From: Geosiphon pyriformis
Taxonomy: Eukaryota > Glomeromycota > Glomeromycetes > Archaeosporales > Geosiphonaceae
Reading direction: 5' to 3'
Length of the DNA: 64,000 nt
Assembly: GCA_016748015.1 (NCBI GenBank)
Contig: JAAOMT010000627.1
Location: 187,884 to 251,883 of the forward strand
A model generated the notes under the pieces. It was not told where the DNA came from. It made no database searches and saw only the letters and a list, made by a program, of their open reading frames with translations. Positions 20,740-32,900 of the stretch are shown here, piece by piece (positions within the stretch are counted from its first letter, which is position 1; the number at the start of each line of letters is the position of its first letter). The translations under genes were made by a program, and so were the position numbers.

Positions 20740-21908
20740 AAACCATCAGCATTTCCATTGTCTTTTTTCTTTTTATAATGTATAGTGTAAGTATATGATG
20801 ATAGTGCCATTTTCTATCTTAATTGTCTTCCATCTCCAAATTTCTGTTTATAAAGTACTATTAATTCTTTGTGGCCTGTGTATATATCAAACTTCTGGCT
20901 CAAGTATTCACTTCATTTTATGACTGCCCAATAAATTGCTAAATGTTCTAATTCTGGTGTTCCATAATTTCTTTCAGCTGGAGTTAAAACTCAGCTGGCA
21001 TATGTGACTAGATGTTCTTTTCCATCCAGTCCTCTCTGTGATAGTACTGCTTCCAATGCTTGGCCTAATGCATTGGTGGTAATGATAAATGGTTTATTGT
21101 GATTTAAATAGATCAGTACTGGAGCTTGTATAAGCTTTCTTCTTAGAATATCAAAAGCTTCTTGTTGTGCTTCTGTCCATTCATATTTCACATTCTTGGT
21201 TTGGAGATGATTGAGTGGTTGGGCTATTTTGGAAAAGTTTTTGATAAAGCATCAATAATAGCCTGCAAATCCCAAGAATGACTTTAATTCTGCCACATTA
21301 GTTGGTACTGAAAAGTTCTTAACTATCTCTATCTTTTCTGGATCCATTTTGATGCCGTCTTTGCTTACTATGTGTCCTAAAAAGTTTAATTCTGTCTTGT
21401 CAAAGAAGCACTTATTGGCGTTTAACTTTAGCTCTGCCCATCATAGTCTTTCAAACACTTGTTGTAAATGATGCAAATAATCATCGAATGTTTTGGAGAA
21501 CACATTGGTATCATCTAAATAAACAACTACTGATTTCTACAATAAGCCAATATATACTATTTCTATTAGCTGCTGGAATGTGGCTGGAGCATTTGTTAAA
21601 CCAAATGGCATCACTTCGAATTCAAAATTTCCCTCCTGTGTTGTGAATGCAGTTTTTTCTTTGTTCACTGGATCCATGGCTACTTGCCAGTAACCACTAT
21701 TTAAATTCAATGTTAAGAACCATTTGTTTCCCCCAAAAGCATCAAATAATTCCTGAATTTATGGAGTTGGATAGCTGTCTCTATGCGTGACTTCATTAAG
21801 CTTCCTGTAGTCCACACAAAAGCAGATTTTCCCATTCTTTTTCCAGACGAGTACTACTGGTAATAACCATGGGCTTATTAATAGCTGAATTAATCTATTG
21901 TCAAGCAT
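20740..21908 (-). pseudogene. RT and RNase H, element G
   Basis: The RT blocks are readable on the minus strand, with SGYWQVAMD intact (Trp kept where A has a stop) and a Y-L-D-D-type block near 21520. TAG codons at 21539-21537 and 20816-20814 match the stop sites 7458 and 8181 in element A. The RNase H piece 21191-20991 contains LIYLNHNKPFIITTNALGQ, where the usual first catalytic Asp of TTDA is Asn. Confidence 0.78.
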
Positions 21909-22943
21909 CTAATTGGTTTTTTGACAAATGATTTCATGGCTGGCTGGTGGTACTCTGTATGCTCGTTGTTTTATTGGCATAGCATCTCCAGTTTTGATTT
22001 GGTGTTGAATGATGTTAGTTCTGCCAAATTTGTTTTTGCTAGTGAAGATATCATTGAAGTTGTTGAGCAATATCTTCAGCTGTATGCATTGAAGTGGGTC
22101 TAGATTTCCCATGTTCATTTGTTCCAATTGTTCTGGTTGGAGCAAATAACATTTATTTTGTCCATATATTGTTTGTAATGTGATGTCAACATATTCACAA
22201 AGCTGTGGAAAATCTGGAATAATGCTTGGTGGTGGATTTTCTAATTCAGTGCTCATGTATTCAATGATGATTCCCTCTGGTATTATGATGGCATCTTCTG
22301 TTGTGTTGTAAATAGGAATTTTGATATGGTTGTGGCTTTTGGCTAGTATGTGGAGATTAATGGGTCCAATCTCTCCTGATTCACAAAGGCTTGTTTCTGC
22401 TTCAAAAATCTGATCCTTATCTTTCACTTTTTTCTCTATAACTACCATGTACTGGTCATATGGTGGAATGGAAATTACTTGACCAGTTGAGATAATTTCT
22501 TCTTGGCCAATAATTTCTTCTTCTGCCATATTAACTGGTACATCTATTCTACTCATGGATCTGAATCCCTGTATTCCTCTAGCAGTTATTCTTAATTTTT
22601 TCCTTTTTCCTATTGATACTAACTGAGCTATTCTAACCAGAGACAGGAATATTGCCTGTGCTATCTTTTTATTTGGTTCTATAATATAGATCTTTTCTGA
22701 GTCATTTTGTAGCATTGTCATAATATTTCCCACATATCTGGTGTCGATTATTCTTTCTCTTATAGTAATCCCTCTTTTTGCTAAACTACTTCTGGAAGCT
22801 AGTTGAACCATGGTTGTTGCTGGTATTTCCAATGCTATTTTCAGATTGATACAGGTGTGTAAATGTGGCTCTAATTTGATGGTATCTTTCCCTGAATACC
22901 TCAGATCAAACCCGGCATCAGTATCATGAACATGTTCTGGCAT
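21909..22943 (-). pseudogene. dUTPase-linker-RT start, uninterrupted 344 codons, element G
   Basis: One open frame covers all five dUTPase motifs (DAGFDLRY; ASRSSLAKRG; RIIDTRYVGNI; KKIAQAIFLSL; GFRSMSR), then the beta-rich linker (INLHILAKSHNHIKIPIYN, PDFPQLCEYVDI), and ends in RT (MPIKQRAYRVPP). This is direct evidence that dUTPase is part of Pol upstream of RT. Motif 5 is degenerate (usual GFGSTG), so nucleotide binding by this copy is doubtful. Confidence 0.85.
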
Positions 22944-22949
22944 GATCCC

Positions 22950-24219
22950 TTTCTTATTATTGTTGAACCATTTCAGAGTCTGCTCCTTGGTGAGATCAGG
23001 AAGTGCGATATATATTTCTAGGTTTGAATCAGAGTCCTAATTGTTGATGTTTTCATTGTCATTTCAAACGAAGCTGGAACTGGTGTTTTTGTTATTGTCA
23101 TTGTCAGAGTTTGAATCAGGATCAAAAACTGATTCCAATTCTAATGCACAACTGCTGATTGGTTCTTCTTCTGAAATTGTGTAGATTATACGTGGTGGTA
23201 GATTGTAAATGGGGGTCACAATCATCACAGAATTAGAAGTCACATGGAATTAAACAGTGGTCACATAATCAGGTATTGATTTCCTTCAAACATTGCTCTT
23301 GCTTTTCTCTCGTGGGTGCTAGATTTTGATAGTGTTCATAGAATTCTTCTGGGCTGTTTTCTAAGTCGAGAAAAGTGTCTGGGTTGAGAACCAAAGCAAT
23401 GTCCATTGGTTCTGGAGAGTTGTTTTTGATCTCCAAAATTTCACTGGGTAAAGCATCTTCTACTTTGGCATTGGCCATTTGCTAGATCTCATCTTTGTTG
23501 TGTGGATAATCTTCTAAGCAAGAGATCACTTGGTGCCAGGCTGCTGTAATGGGTGTTCCATGACTCACCCAGTCACTGATGAGAATTGTGTACTGGCACA
23601 AAGCATCACATGTTCCTCCTCAACCAGGAATGTCATTCCACATCCTTTTATCAAGTAGCTGTTTACCACAAGCGAGACATAGTTCATTGTCCCATTTGTC
23701 TTGGCACTTTGGATATCCATAGCGTTCATGGTGACATGGTTTGCAATAGTAATGAGTGTGCATCTAATAGTTTTCATCTGGTGCAACCCAAGCTCCTATT
23801 AAGGACAACTTCTTGTTGCAGTCTTTACATTTGAGAGAAATATGCAGTGGCTCTGGTCTGGTGTTGGTTGAATAGGATTTTCTCCAGCCACTGGTGCTGG
23901 CTTTGGTGGTTTTATTGGTTTCAAGTTGGTTTTTTTTCTTTCCTTTTCTTTTTTCTTGATTGCTTTCCTCCCACCCCCAAGTTGATGGGTCTTTTTGATC
24001 ATTGTTGATTTCCCAGGCTTGATTAGTGTTTCAGGTCAGTTTTTCTTTTTCTTTTCTTTTTTCTTGGTCGTTGTTGTTCCAGGTAAGTATTGGCAGCAGT
24101 TCATTGTGGTCGACATCAGCCCATGACACTTGGTATGCTTTCCAAGTGGGTTTCGGCTTCTCTTCTTCCAAGTCAATTAGTGGAGCTGGCATGTGACTAG
24201 GTTTGAAATGGCCACACAT
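22950..24219 (-). pseudogene. Cys-rich module and acidic segment, element G
   Basis: Readable order on the minus strand: MCGHFKPSH, then a Lys/Glu-rich and Pro-rich stretch, then CKDCNKKLSLIGAWVAPDE, HYYCKPCHHERYGYPKC, ELCLACGKQLL and GGTCDALCQY, and then the segment ending EEFYEHYQNLAPTREKQEQ. The Cys and His residues form several CxxC pairs with two His between them. Compared with A this copy has better Cys pairs but in-frame stops at about 23770 and 23630. Unknown family. Confidence 0.6.
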
Positions 24220-24228
24220 TGCTGGTAC

Positions 24229-24666
24229 TCATATATGTTGGCCATTTTGGCTAAGTTGCAACTTCTGAGTGGTCCAATCAAGGATGGTATTTGTTTTGGT
24301 GAGCCAGTTATTACCAACTAGTGCTTGGTACTGAGTGGCTTTCATGACTAGTACTTTGATTAGGATAATTATGCCATTGACTTCTATAAAGAAGTCATCA
24401 ATTTTGCCAATAGGAGTTTTGGTTGTTTTATCAGCAGTGATAATTTTTGTGCTGATAGCTCGATTAACTTGGTGACCTAATTGATCCATGAGTTGTCTTG
24501 TGATGATGCTGCCAGCTAATCCACTATCTAGGATCAGTTTGATAAGGTGGCCATTGACTTTTGCATCAGTGTACATTGCTGTGATGAGTTTTTCCTTTAG
24601 GGTGGCTCCATTGAATAGTGGTACTGTTGTGGTTTTCTTGAGTTTGAAAGGGAATATGGTGGCCAA
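24229..24666 (-). pseudogene. Protease domain, element G (DSG intact)
   Basis: A 145-codon open frame with YTDAKVNGHLIKLILDSGLAGSIITRQLMDQLGH. Catalytic D-S-G is intact. It is preceded by FPFKLKKTTTVPLF and followed by VNGIIILIKVLV and YQALVGNNWL, which aligns throughout with A and B. Confidence 0.75.
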
Positions 24667-25099
24667 TATTTCATCATTGGTGACAGTGGTTGGAGGTATG
24701 TTGCTGATAAGTGTTAGTTGTCAATTGACTTCTGAGTTGTGGAAGGTGGTGTCTTCTGGAGTAACCAGAAAACTTAAATGGTGTTGGAAATTTTGATTTT
24801 GGGTGAAACCAGTGCCCAAATTCTACTGATGAGATCCAGATTGTTGTGTTAATGAACTGGAGATTGGTTAGTGAACTATCATTGCTGATCTCCAGTTTTG
24901 TTGTGTCATTCTCAGCCTTTGGGTTCCATTTTGAGGTAAGTTTTGTGGTGGTATTTGAATTTGGGGTGTTTGATAAATTAACTGGGGCTGCAGCTGATAA
25001 ATTGTTTGGGGTGGTGGTTGATAAATTGCTGGTGGCTGCGGTTAGTAGATGGCCTGTGGTTGATATACTGGAGTTTGATATACTGGTGGTTGATAGATT

Positions 25100-25945
25100 G
25101 GCTGTTGCATCATGAGCTGATAAGTAGATTGATCTTGATTTTGATAGTTATTTGGAGTTTGGAACCAGCAATTGGGGTTTCGATATTGATTTCCCAATCG
25201 TGAGTTGCTATAAGTATAACAATTGATTTGGTACTGCTGATGATGATGGATGTGACTGATTTTGGAAACAGTTTATGTTTCCCAAATTATGGCATTGTTG
25301 GGATGATTGATAAATTGCATGATTGTCAGCTAAGTATCCCTCTAATTTCTGATTAATTGAATTGCTGAATTGTTTCAATTTGGAATCCAGTTCAGATGAT
25401 CTGTTCATTACTAGGTTTACGGCTTGAATATGATTGGTCTCTAACTCTGCTGACTCGAAATCTCTGGCATGTATAACTGCGTCTTGAAAAGTATTGGGAT
25501 GCAATGTGTGTATATGCTGCAAGATGCTACTGTGCAGATCACAGATAAACTGGTTGAGGATTTGTGGCACTGTAAAATAGTTAGCATCGATTGCTTGAAT
25601 CTGTCACAGATTTTTATGGAAGTGTTCCAAGTAAGTAATGACTGCTTCCGTTTCCCTTTGTTTGATAGTAATAAAAGTGTTGGCCAAGTGATTAATACTA
25701 TTATTATTACTGAAATATCTTAAGAATTCCAGTTTGAATTCCTGGAAGTTTTGTGGTCTGGCTGCTAAACTTTGATACCAGGAATCAGCAGTATTCTGGA
25801 AAAAGTATGGAATTGCCTGGAGGGCTCTTTGGTTGTTCCAGTTATTTGCTGTGATTGCTTTGGTGACATCATTGATCTATGCCTGGGCATTGTTCTCTTT
25901 ACTGGTAAACTTCTCAAGTTTTGCGATTGGTGCAAATGCCATGGG
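25100..25945 (-). pseudogene. Gag of element G, zinc knuckle apparently lost
   Basis: The conserved ATG lies near 25940, and the capsid region is colinear with A. The clearest piece is 25570-25208. Where A and B have the CCHC knuckle, this copy goes from a Ser/Gln stretch to the following region with about 60 bp missing, so the knuckle seems deleted. Confidence 0.6.
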
Positions 25946-26960
25946 TTGTTGTTGTTGCTGTAGAGGTGGTACTGGTGGCTGTTGAATTGGCTGTTGTAAG
26001 TGTTAAATCAGTTGTTAGAGTGGTTGCTGTTGAATCAGTTCAATAATCAGTTCAATTGGTGGCTGATTGATGATGATTTCTGGAGGTAAGTTTTGCTGAT
26101 TGATTGTTTTAGGGTTTTGATTATCCTAAGTTGGCAGTGTCTAAATATTCAGAATTTTGATTTCTGGGTTTTCTGGCTTTAGATTTGGCTGGGTTTGAGG
26201 ATTTGGGGTTCCAAATTCCGAGTTTTCAGTGATCAGGTTCTAGTAAGTAAATTCTTGATCCTCGGATTCTTTTTCCTTTTTCTCTTCTTGTTCTCCTTCC
26301 AATTTAGTGATTTCCCATGGACTTGCTGTTCCGAAATCTGGTTGAGGTGGCAGAGATTGAAATCCTAATGGCATTGGCAATTGAGATTTAAATTTTTCAA
26401 AATATTTGCCATATAGTCCTAATAGATTCTCTTTCTTTTGTTTACTTTGAAATGGAAATTTTTCAAATGTTGGTGTCGTGGTTGCTGTGAACGCACCTGT
26501 TAATGTTATATTGATGGCACTTCTGGGTGTATAATGGTATGATGGGTTGGTTGGTGATTCAACTCTTGTTTTCTTCCAAGTAGGTGGTTGTATTCTTTGA
26601 GGTGTTACTGCTGGTGTTTGTAGTTTTCCTTTATCTTTACTTGTGTAAGTAATTGGGTATTTTTGCTGTGTGTGATATTCAATTTCTTTGTTAATCTCAG
26701 TAATAATAGATGCAAAATTATGATTTGTTGGTAGGCTGGTGTTTTGAATTAATTTGTTGTAGAAAGTTTCTCTTGCTGATTCAATATTTATTGATGTACT
26801 CAACAAATATGCAATTCTCTCATTGACGTAGAAATTGAAGGCTGATTCTGCTAATATGTGATTATTGTTTAACCTTAAGTGTTAGCAATAATGTTGAAAT
26901 AAGGATTTTGTGAATCCTAGATGGTTTGCTCTTACACTTTCTGATTCTGCCACTTTTGGA
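25946..26960 (-). pseudogene. Gag leader region, element G
   Basis: The 188-codon open stretch 26806-26240 contains SARETFYNKLIQNTSLPTNH, YHYTPRSAINIT and an acidic run, matching A and B. Upstream reading continues to a GTG-initiated segment with no ATG, as in the other copies. A Gln/Pro-rich region with stops follows. Confidence 0.5.
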
Positions 26961-27013
26961 TGGGTTGTTGGTACTGGTTCTTTGTAGGATTATACCTTAC
27001 AGGCAGCACCAAA

Positions 27014-27867
27014 TGTTACAAGTAATTATTTGGAATTTTAAATCAAATAATAAATCTGTAATTTGGTGCTCAAAGGGCTGTTCACGGTGGATGGTAATCT
27101 GAAGATTTTGTAGTCTGAAGGTTTTGTTGGAGTCTTTTATATAATGGACAGAGATTCAATAATTGTTTTATCTGTAGCTTCCCAGAATCGCAATTCTGTC
27201 AATTTTTCTCTTGGTGTAATGACTAGCAATCCTCTGATAAGTATTCTATATCTACTGTATGTGTCCTACCCATTTGCAGGAGTCTTTTACTAGGCAATCC
27301 TTGATGTCAGTAATTTAGTGCTTTAATCCTTAATCAGTTAGTATTTAACAAGAAAAATCACAGAAGAAAGAAAATAAAAGAAAATAAAGAAATGAGCCAA
27401 GGCAATACACAAATTAGTATCTTGTCAATAGCTGTGATCAAGAGCTATTGTTCCAGTGTAGTTAAGTATCAACTACTATCAACACTTCATGTTGATAGTG
27501 GAGAGTGAATTTGGATAGTAAATGATTTATTTATTTAATATTTGGTGAATGGGAGATTTCTAACTAAAAATTCTTCTTTTTTCTACTTCTAATGCTACTG
27601 TTATATATTCATAATTGATGTTCTATGAGATCACTCACATTTCTGAATGATGTGCTATGATTTCTTAAGCAATGTGCTCTAATTTTCTAACATTACTCCA
27701 CATTGCTGAGCAATGTGCTGTGTTTTCTGATATTGCTCCATATTGTTAAGCAATATGCCATGCTTTCTGACATTGTTTCACATTACTAAGCAATGTGCTC
27801 ACATGCTAAATACTATTCTCTTATTGGTCTGCTATTTTCTATATCTGTTTTCTTTTTATGAGTAAAA
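27014..27867 (-). repeat. Element G 5' LTR (type 2 U3)
   Basis: About 854 bp, from TGTTACAAG to GAGTAAAA (expected GTAACA) on the plus strand. The U3 array at about 27640-27805 has four to five CACATTGC/GCAATGTG units. The primer-binding site is at about 26997-27011, with one or two base changes relative to A. Confidence 0.88.
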
Positions 27868-27923
27868 GCACTAAATTACAGATTTGTTATTTGTTCTTAC
27901 ACTCCAAATAATTACTTATAACA
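27868..27923 (+). repeat. LTR E, last part
   Basis: Matches the last 56 bp of the element A LTR (a TTTGTTATTTG core, ending TATAACA) and resumes where LTR E stops at 17795. This marks element G as an insertion into LTR E. Confidence 0.65.
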
Positions 27924-27939
27924 ATAACTTTGTGTTCAA

Positions 27940-28935
27940 ATTTGGTGCTTTTTGTTCTTATTAGAAAAAAGTACATCAAAGCTAATAGAGTAATAATGTT
28001 TAGAAATGCTTGTAATTTTGCTTGTAATGTTTTTAAAACTGTTAATTATACTCATTAAAAGATTGGGCCTGAATTTAGTATTATTAATAAAAATATAATT
28101 AGAGATGTAAATTAAATACAAATGTTATCAATTTAACATCTTAATTTATATATGGTTTTAGGTTTTACAAGTAGACTTACTGCTGGTTTATATTTATATT
28201 TTATAAAGGTTATGTATTATTACTTGTTTATTACTATTTATAAGTACTTGTATAATAAAGGTATTTCAATGTATTGTGTCTTTATTATAAAGATATGAAA
28301 ATTTCTGATCATTTTTTTATGTGCAAGATAAAATTTGTTGTTTGCAAAAAGTTGCTTAAGACATATTTAGTCCAATAAAGTTTTATATCAAGATTGAATT
28401 TATTATTATCTTGTATTTTACAAATGCTTTTTTTGTATATATCTAATAATATTATTTATATTGTCTTGTATAAGAGTTTTGTGTTTAAAAATTGGTTTTT
28501 GAAAACTGTGTTTGTTTTTGGTTGTGCTAAGATTGTAAATAAAAAAATTATTGACTTTGTACAGAGTTTGGAGATGACTTATTATATTAATATATGGTTG
28601 GTAAAATTTAAGTATAGAGCAATTATAAATAAAATAGCCTGATTATATATGATGATTTTGTGTTTTTAATAGTTTATAGTTTGTTATTTTTGCTTTTTAA
28701 TAGTATTATTAAGTTGTTTAGAATTGCAAAAACATATAGTATTAGTTTTATTTTACATAAACTATGTACTTTTTTTTAAGTGTTAATTGTGCAATTTCTA
28801 TTAAGATAAATATATAGTGTAACTTTAATTGGCTCAAGTAACTGATTACATATAAAAAGTACATAATTTGTGTTTAGTTTAGATCATTTACTTTAATATA
28901 TTATATTAAATAATATTTAAATCTCACTTATAAAA
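27940..28935 (+). mobile_element. Degraded LINE 3' fragment (plus)
   Basis: Strongly AT-decayed sequence colinear with the 3' third of the LINE at 55197-61899. It includes the C-terminal zinc region (about 28260-28330), the segment FVFKNWFLKTVFVFGCAKIVNKKIIDF (in frame at about 28470-28560) and the 3' untranslated tail (about 28830-28935). The 5' side is lost next to LTR E. No intact coding capacity. Confidence 0.7.
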
Positions 28936-29780
28936 TAATAATAAAAAAATAATAATGTTTATAATTATTGTTTAGATTTAAAATTTATTATAAATAATAA
29001 AATTAAAAAAAATACAAATATAGTATTATATCAACAAAATTTTTTTTAAATAATACAATTTAAATTAAAAATTAACATATTATTATATATAATAATTTAA
29101 ATATTAAAAGTTAATATTTTATATTAATAATATTTTAATTAATAATAATAAAAATAGAACTATTTTAAATACAAAATTATAATTGTATTTTTATAGTTAA
29201 AATTAAAAAAATTTATTAATATTTCTAAATTTTTTTGTCTATTAAAGATTTAAGTATATTTAATTTTAAAAAAACAGATTTAAACATTAGATTTTTTGCC
29301 AACAAAATATTTAAAAAAATTATTTTTAACAAACAATTTAGTTATTTGTTTTTAATAATTTTGCAGTTTATTATTAATTATTATGTATAAATAAGTTTTC
29401 TGTTTAAATTTATTTATAAAAAATAAATCTAAAGTTAATTTGTTTAAAAACGTTTTTAATAAAATTTTAGATTTTTTTTTGTATAATTTAAAATTTTGAA
29501 AAATTATAAACTAAAAACAAGATTGCTATAATTTTAAATTTTTTAATATTGATAAAATTTTTAACTATAAATTATTTAATATTATTTTTGTTAATCAGTT
29601 AGTAAAAATAAAAATTTTTAGAATAAATATTTTTTTGTTATTAAAAAAAATTGAATTTTAGAAAGTTAATTTCTATTTAGTTTAAAAATATTGTTAATTT
29701 TTTTAAAACTTAAAAAAATTGTAATTTGTTTTTTGAACAAGTTTTATTTTCAAATTTACAAATAAGAAATTTTTGTAATT
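28936..29780. other. AT-rich intergenic stretch, no gene seen
   Basis: Almost pure A/T with poly-A and poly-T runs and no recognisable coding or repeat family. TTTTTGTAAT at 29770-29779 is the left copy of the probable target duplication of the adjacent LINE. Confidence 0.7.
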
Positions 29781-29989
29781 TTTTTTTTTATTGCAAATTT
29801 AACAAACGCAGCTCAACCACTACCTAAGTACATAAAATCAAACAAGATTTCAATTTAGATGTGGCTCATGCATTTTCCACATGTGACTGGACACTTGGCC
29901 CAGTCAAGGCAGTACTACACACATACAGGATTTGTCAAAGAAATACTATCTAAGAAACCGAAACCTAAACTAGCAAAGCAAGGATACAG

Positions 29990-32900
29990 GCCAAAACACA
30001 AATAAACACCCAACCTAAAACCAAACTCACAGATAGTACCAGCAGCTCATAAGCTTGATAAACTATCAACCAACAGTACAGCAGATTCATTCCATGGTAA
30101 AAAATTGTGCTTTTCATAGAAGGCTCTCAGTTTAGCAGCAGGCAGCCAGATATTTAATCTATAACTCTTAGCAATATTATAGACCAACTTGACAATCAAG
30201 CTACCACCAGAAGTCAAATCAAGGCACAAGACAGCATCTGACACCCAGCTTTTTAGCACAAACTCCTTGGCTAACAACATATAAAGACTGCCAGAAGACT
30301 TAGCCTTACTTAAAAATTGCATCACCCTACTACCCAAAGCAGAATCACCAGCCATTTTACACCACTCCATACCAATGTTTAACAGTATATCCAGCCTGGC
30401 TACATTGTTGTGCTTACACAAAAACAAGTGATCAGATTCCTCAACCATTCCGCATCTAATGCACACCATGCTAGGATATTTAGGATTATACAATCTTTTC
30501 CTTATGGCAACTGGCAGGTAACAATGCAAAGACTTCATTAGGTAAGACTGTAGAGAAGCAGAAGACAAGCTGGTATAACCAAAGCGAATTCCACCATTAG
30601 GGTACCAAACACTGAAGGACTTGGATGAGTTGACATCACCAGCAAAATTAATATCTACAATGCTGGTCCCAAATTTGGACTCCCAACCGACAAAATTGAC
30701 AGCATTGAACAATTTCCTAACAAAATTCCTATGCTCATTCTCGATAACACCTGAATGTTCTTTGACTTTTTTCTACGTGACTGCTAAATTCTTATTTGAA
30801 ATAACATAATAAATATGCTCTTTCTCAATCCAGCATTTGCATCAAAAATCAGAACCACAACTACTCATATCAAACTTGCATATATCCAACAATACCTGAC
30901 TGTCCATAAACAAGATGACAGTGCTAAATTTAGGAACACACTCCAATGCTAAAGCAATGGCTTACAACTCCACCAGTGTAGAAGACAGCAATCCAAGCAC
31001 TCTTATACTAACACTAACATTGGCTTTCAGAAAATAAGCTGCAGCACCACTGCAGGCACCAATAGACCCCAAACTTTTGACAGAACCATTCATGTAAACA
31101 TCAATGGAACCATGCCTAGTGGCAAGCAACTGCTCAGACACAAAACCAGTATCCCAAACAACATTGGCAGGAGCAGAACAAAATGCCACAACCTCGTTAT
31201 TGCTCAAACTACCGAACTTAACAAAATTGAAAACTGACACAAACCAAGCAGAAATTGGACCTCTGGAATCAAGCTTTTTCTACCTATGAAAAGTGTTCCA
31301 AATGAACACACGCCATGACAATCTAACAGTTGGTTGGCAAAAATAAGGCCATATCTCTTAAGAGAATTTCTCACAACCAGGTAACCACTTACGCCCAACA
31401 CATCCAGAATTAGCACACCAAACCCAGCTCTAAAAATATTAGGGAGAGCACTATCCAAGAAAGTGTTGCACAAAGTAAGAGCATGCGTAACACTAGCTAA
31501 AAAACAATTCAAAGGACTAATAGACAGTGTGACCAGAAAATGGAAAGAGTATCAGAGCATCCAGCTGGCTGCCTGTAAGTTTATTGCCCTGTGGTCGAAA
31601 AACCTGCCAAGAATCCCACTCGCATTGCTAAAATTGACCAAATTGGCCATTAAACTTTCAGTAAGTACTTGTTCAAAAGGCTTCAGGCCATACAACATAA
31701 GATGATGCAGTGTCACACTAGGAAAGTCCTTAGGCAAATTTGTCTTGAGTTTGAGTCTTTTTCTCAGTAACTTGTTCTACTTCTCACAAACACTCTTGGA
31801 TGCAAAGCTAAATTGAAGTCTATAGCAGACAATTGGCTACAAGACAGCAGAAACCAGATACAAAAATTGTTTCTTAGTGATGGCCTTCCTTAGAACAACA
31901 TTCAAAAAAAATCTGATATCAGCATGGATCTTGGCAAGACTTAGCTTGGACAACCCTTCAGTAGACAAGAAAATCTCCAAATATTGATAAGAATCACCCT
32001 TTTTGGTCACCGAAATTCTTGACCCACTAATGAACAGTTTAGCATTCCAAACACCTTGGTTGATAAGGATGGTGACAGTCTTGTCAGCATTTATTAAAAT
32101 GTCATTAATAAAAAAAAATTCACTAGCTATGTTTAAAATGTTTTATGTCATCATTAAGCAGTTTCCAATCCAAATTGTGTCATCAACAAAGACACCTGCT
32201 ACAAAGAATGAAGTACTGTTACTGCTTGAGTTAGCCTTACCAGACTTAGTATAAAACTTTGAACACATTCTGTAGCCATATAACTGTTCATGTTTTTTGA
32301 CTTCACATAGCAATGGATCGTAAAAAATTCACCACAATAGAGGTAAAAACACCTCCCCTTAATCCAGACCATCATGTACAATATAACCATCAGACAGACC
32401 AAAATCCGTCATAACCTAATTGAATCTCCCATTGTGTATACCACCAAAAAAACTTATAAAGTGAGAACACATCTTGATCTTAATCAAACTATTGCACAGA
32501 TGGGTTCAACCAACAGAGTTATATGCTTTGTGCATATCTTGAAGAACCAACCACAATTCTCTGTTCTTCTCCAAAGCATCCTCAACAATTGAGTTAACAG
32601 TAAAAATGGGAGATTGTGTGGAAGTATTTTTTAGTACTGAGAAGTTGTCATCATGCAAGATATCATACTTACTACAAGCCAAAAATATCCTGTTTGAGAG
32701 AATTTTAGACAAGATCTTCCATGCAGTTTCAATAAACACAATTGGTCTAGTGTTAGTAAGAGTACCTTCCCAATCATATGGTTTAAGAATCATGGAAACC
32801 CAAGATTTTCTCTACTGTGTGGAAACACTACCAGATTTTAAACACCTATTGAGAATGTTCAGAAGACTATTGAGAGCCAGAGAACCACTATGCTTCCAGA

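Larger units (their letters stand above)
17796..27867 (-). mobile_element. Element G: Ty3/gypsy LTR retrotransposon with dUTPase (minus)
   Basis: Complete minus-strand copy. The 5' LTR is 27867-27014 and the 3' LTR 18569-17796. Gag, protease, Cys-rich module, dUTPase, RT, RNase H, integrase and the small 3' ORF are all recognisable by colinearity with A. It has many stops. The flanks AACAC (17791-17795) and AGCAC (from about 27867) are a probable decayed 5-bp target duplication, and rejoining them restores LTR E. Its dUTPase-RT linker frame is the longest uninterrupted one in the family. Confidence 0.92.
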
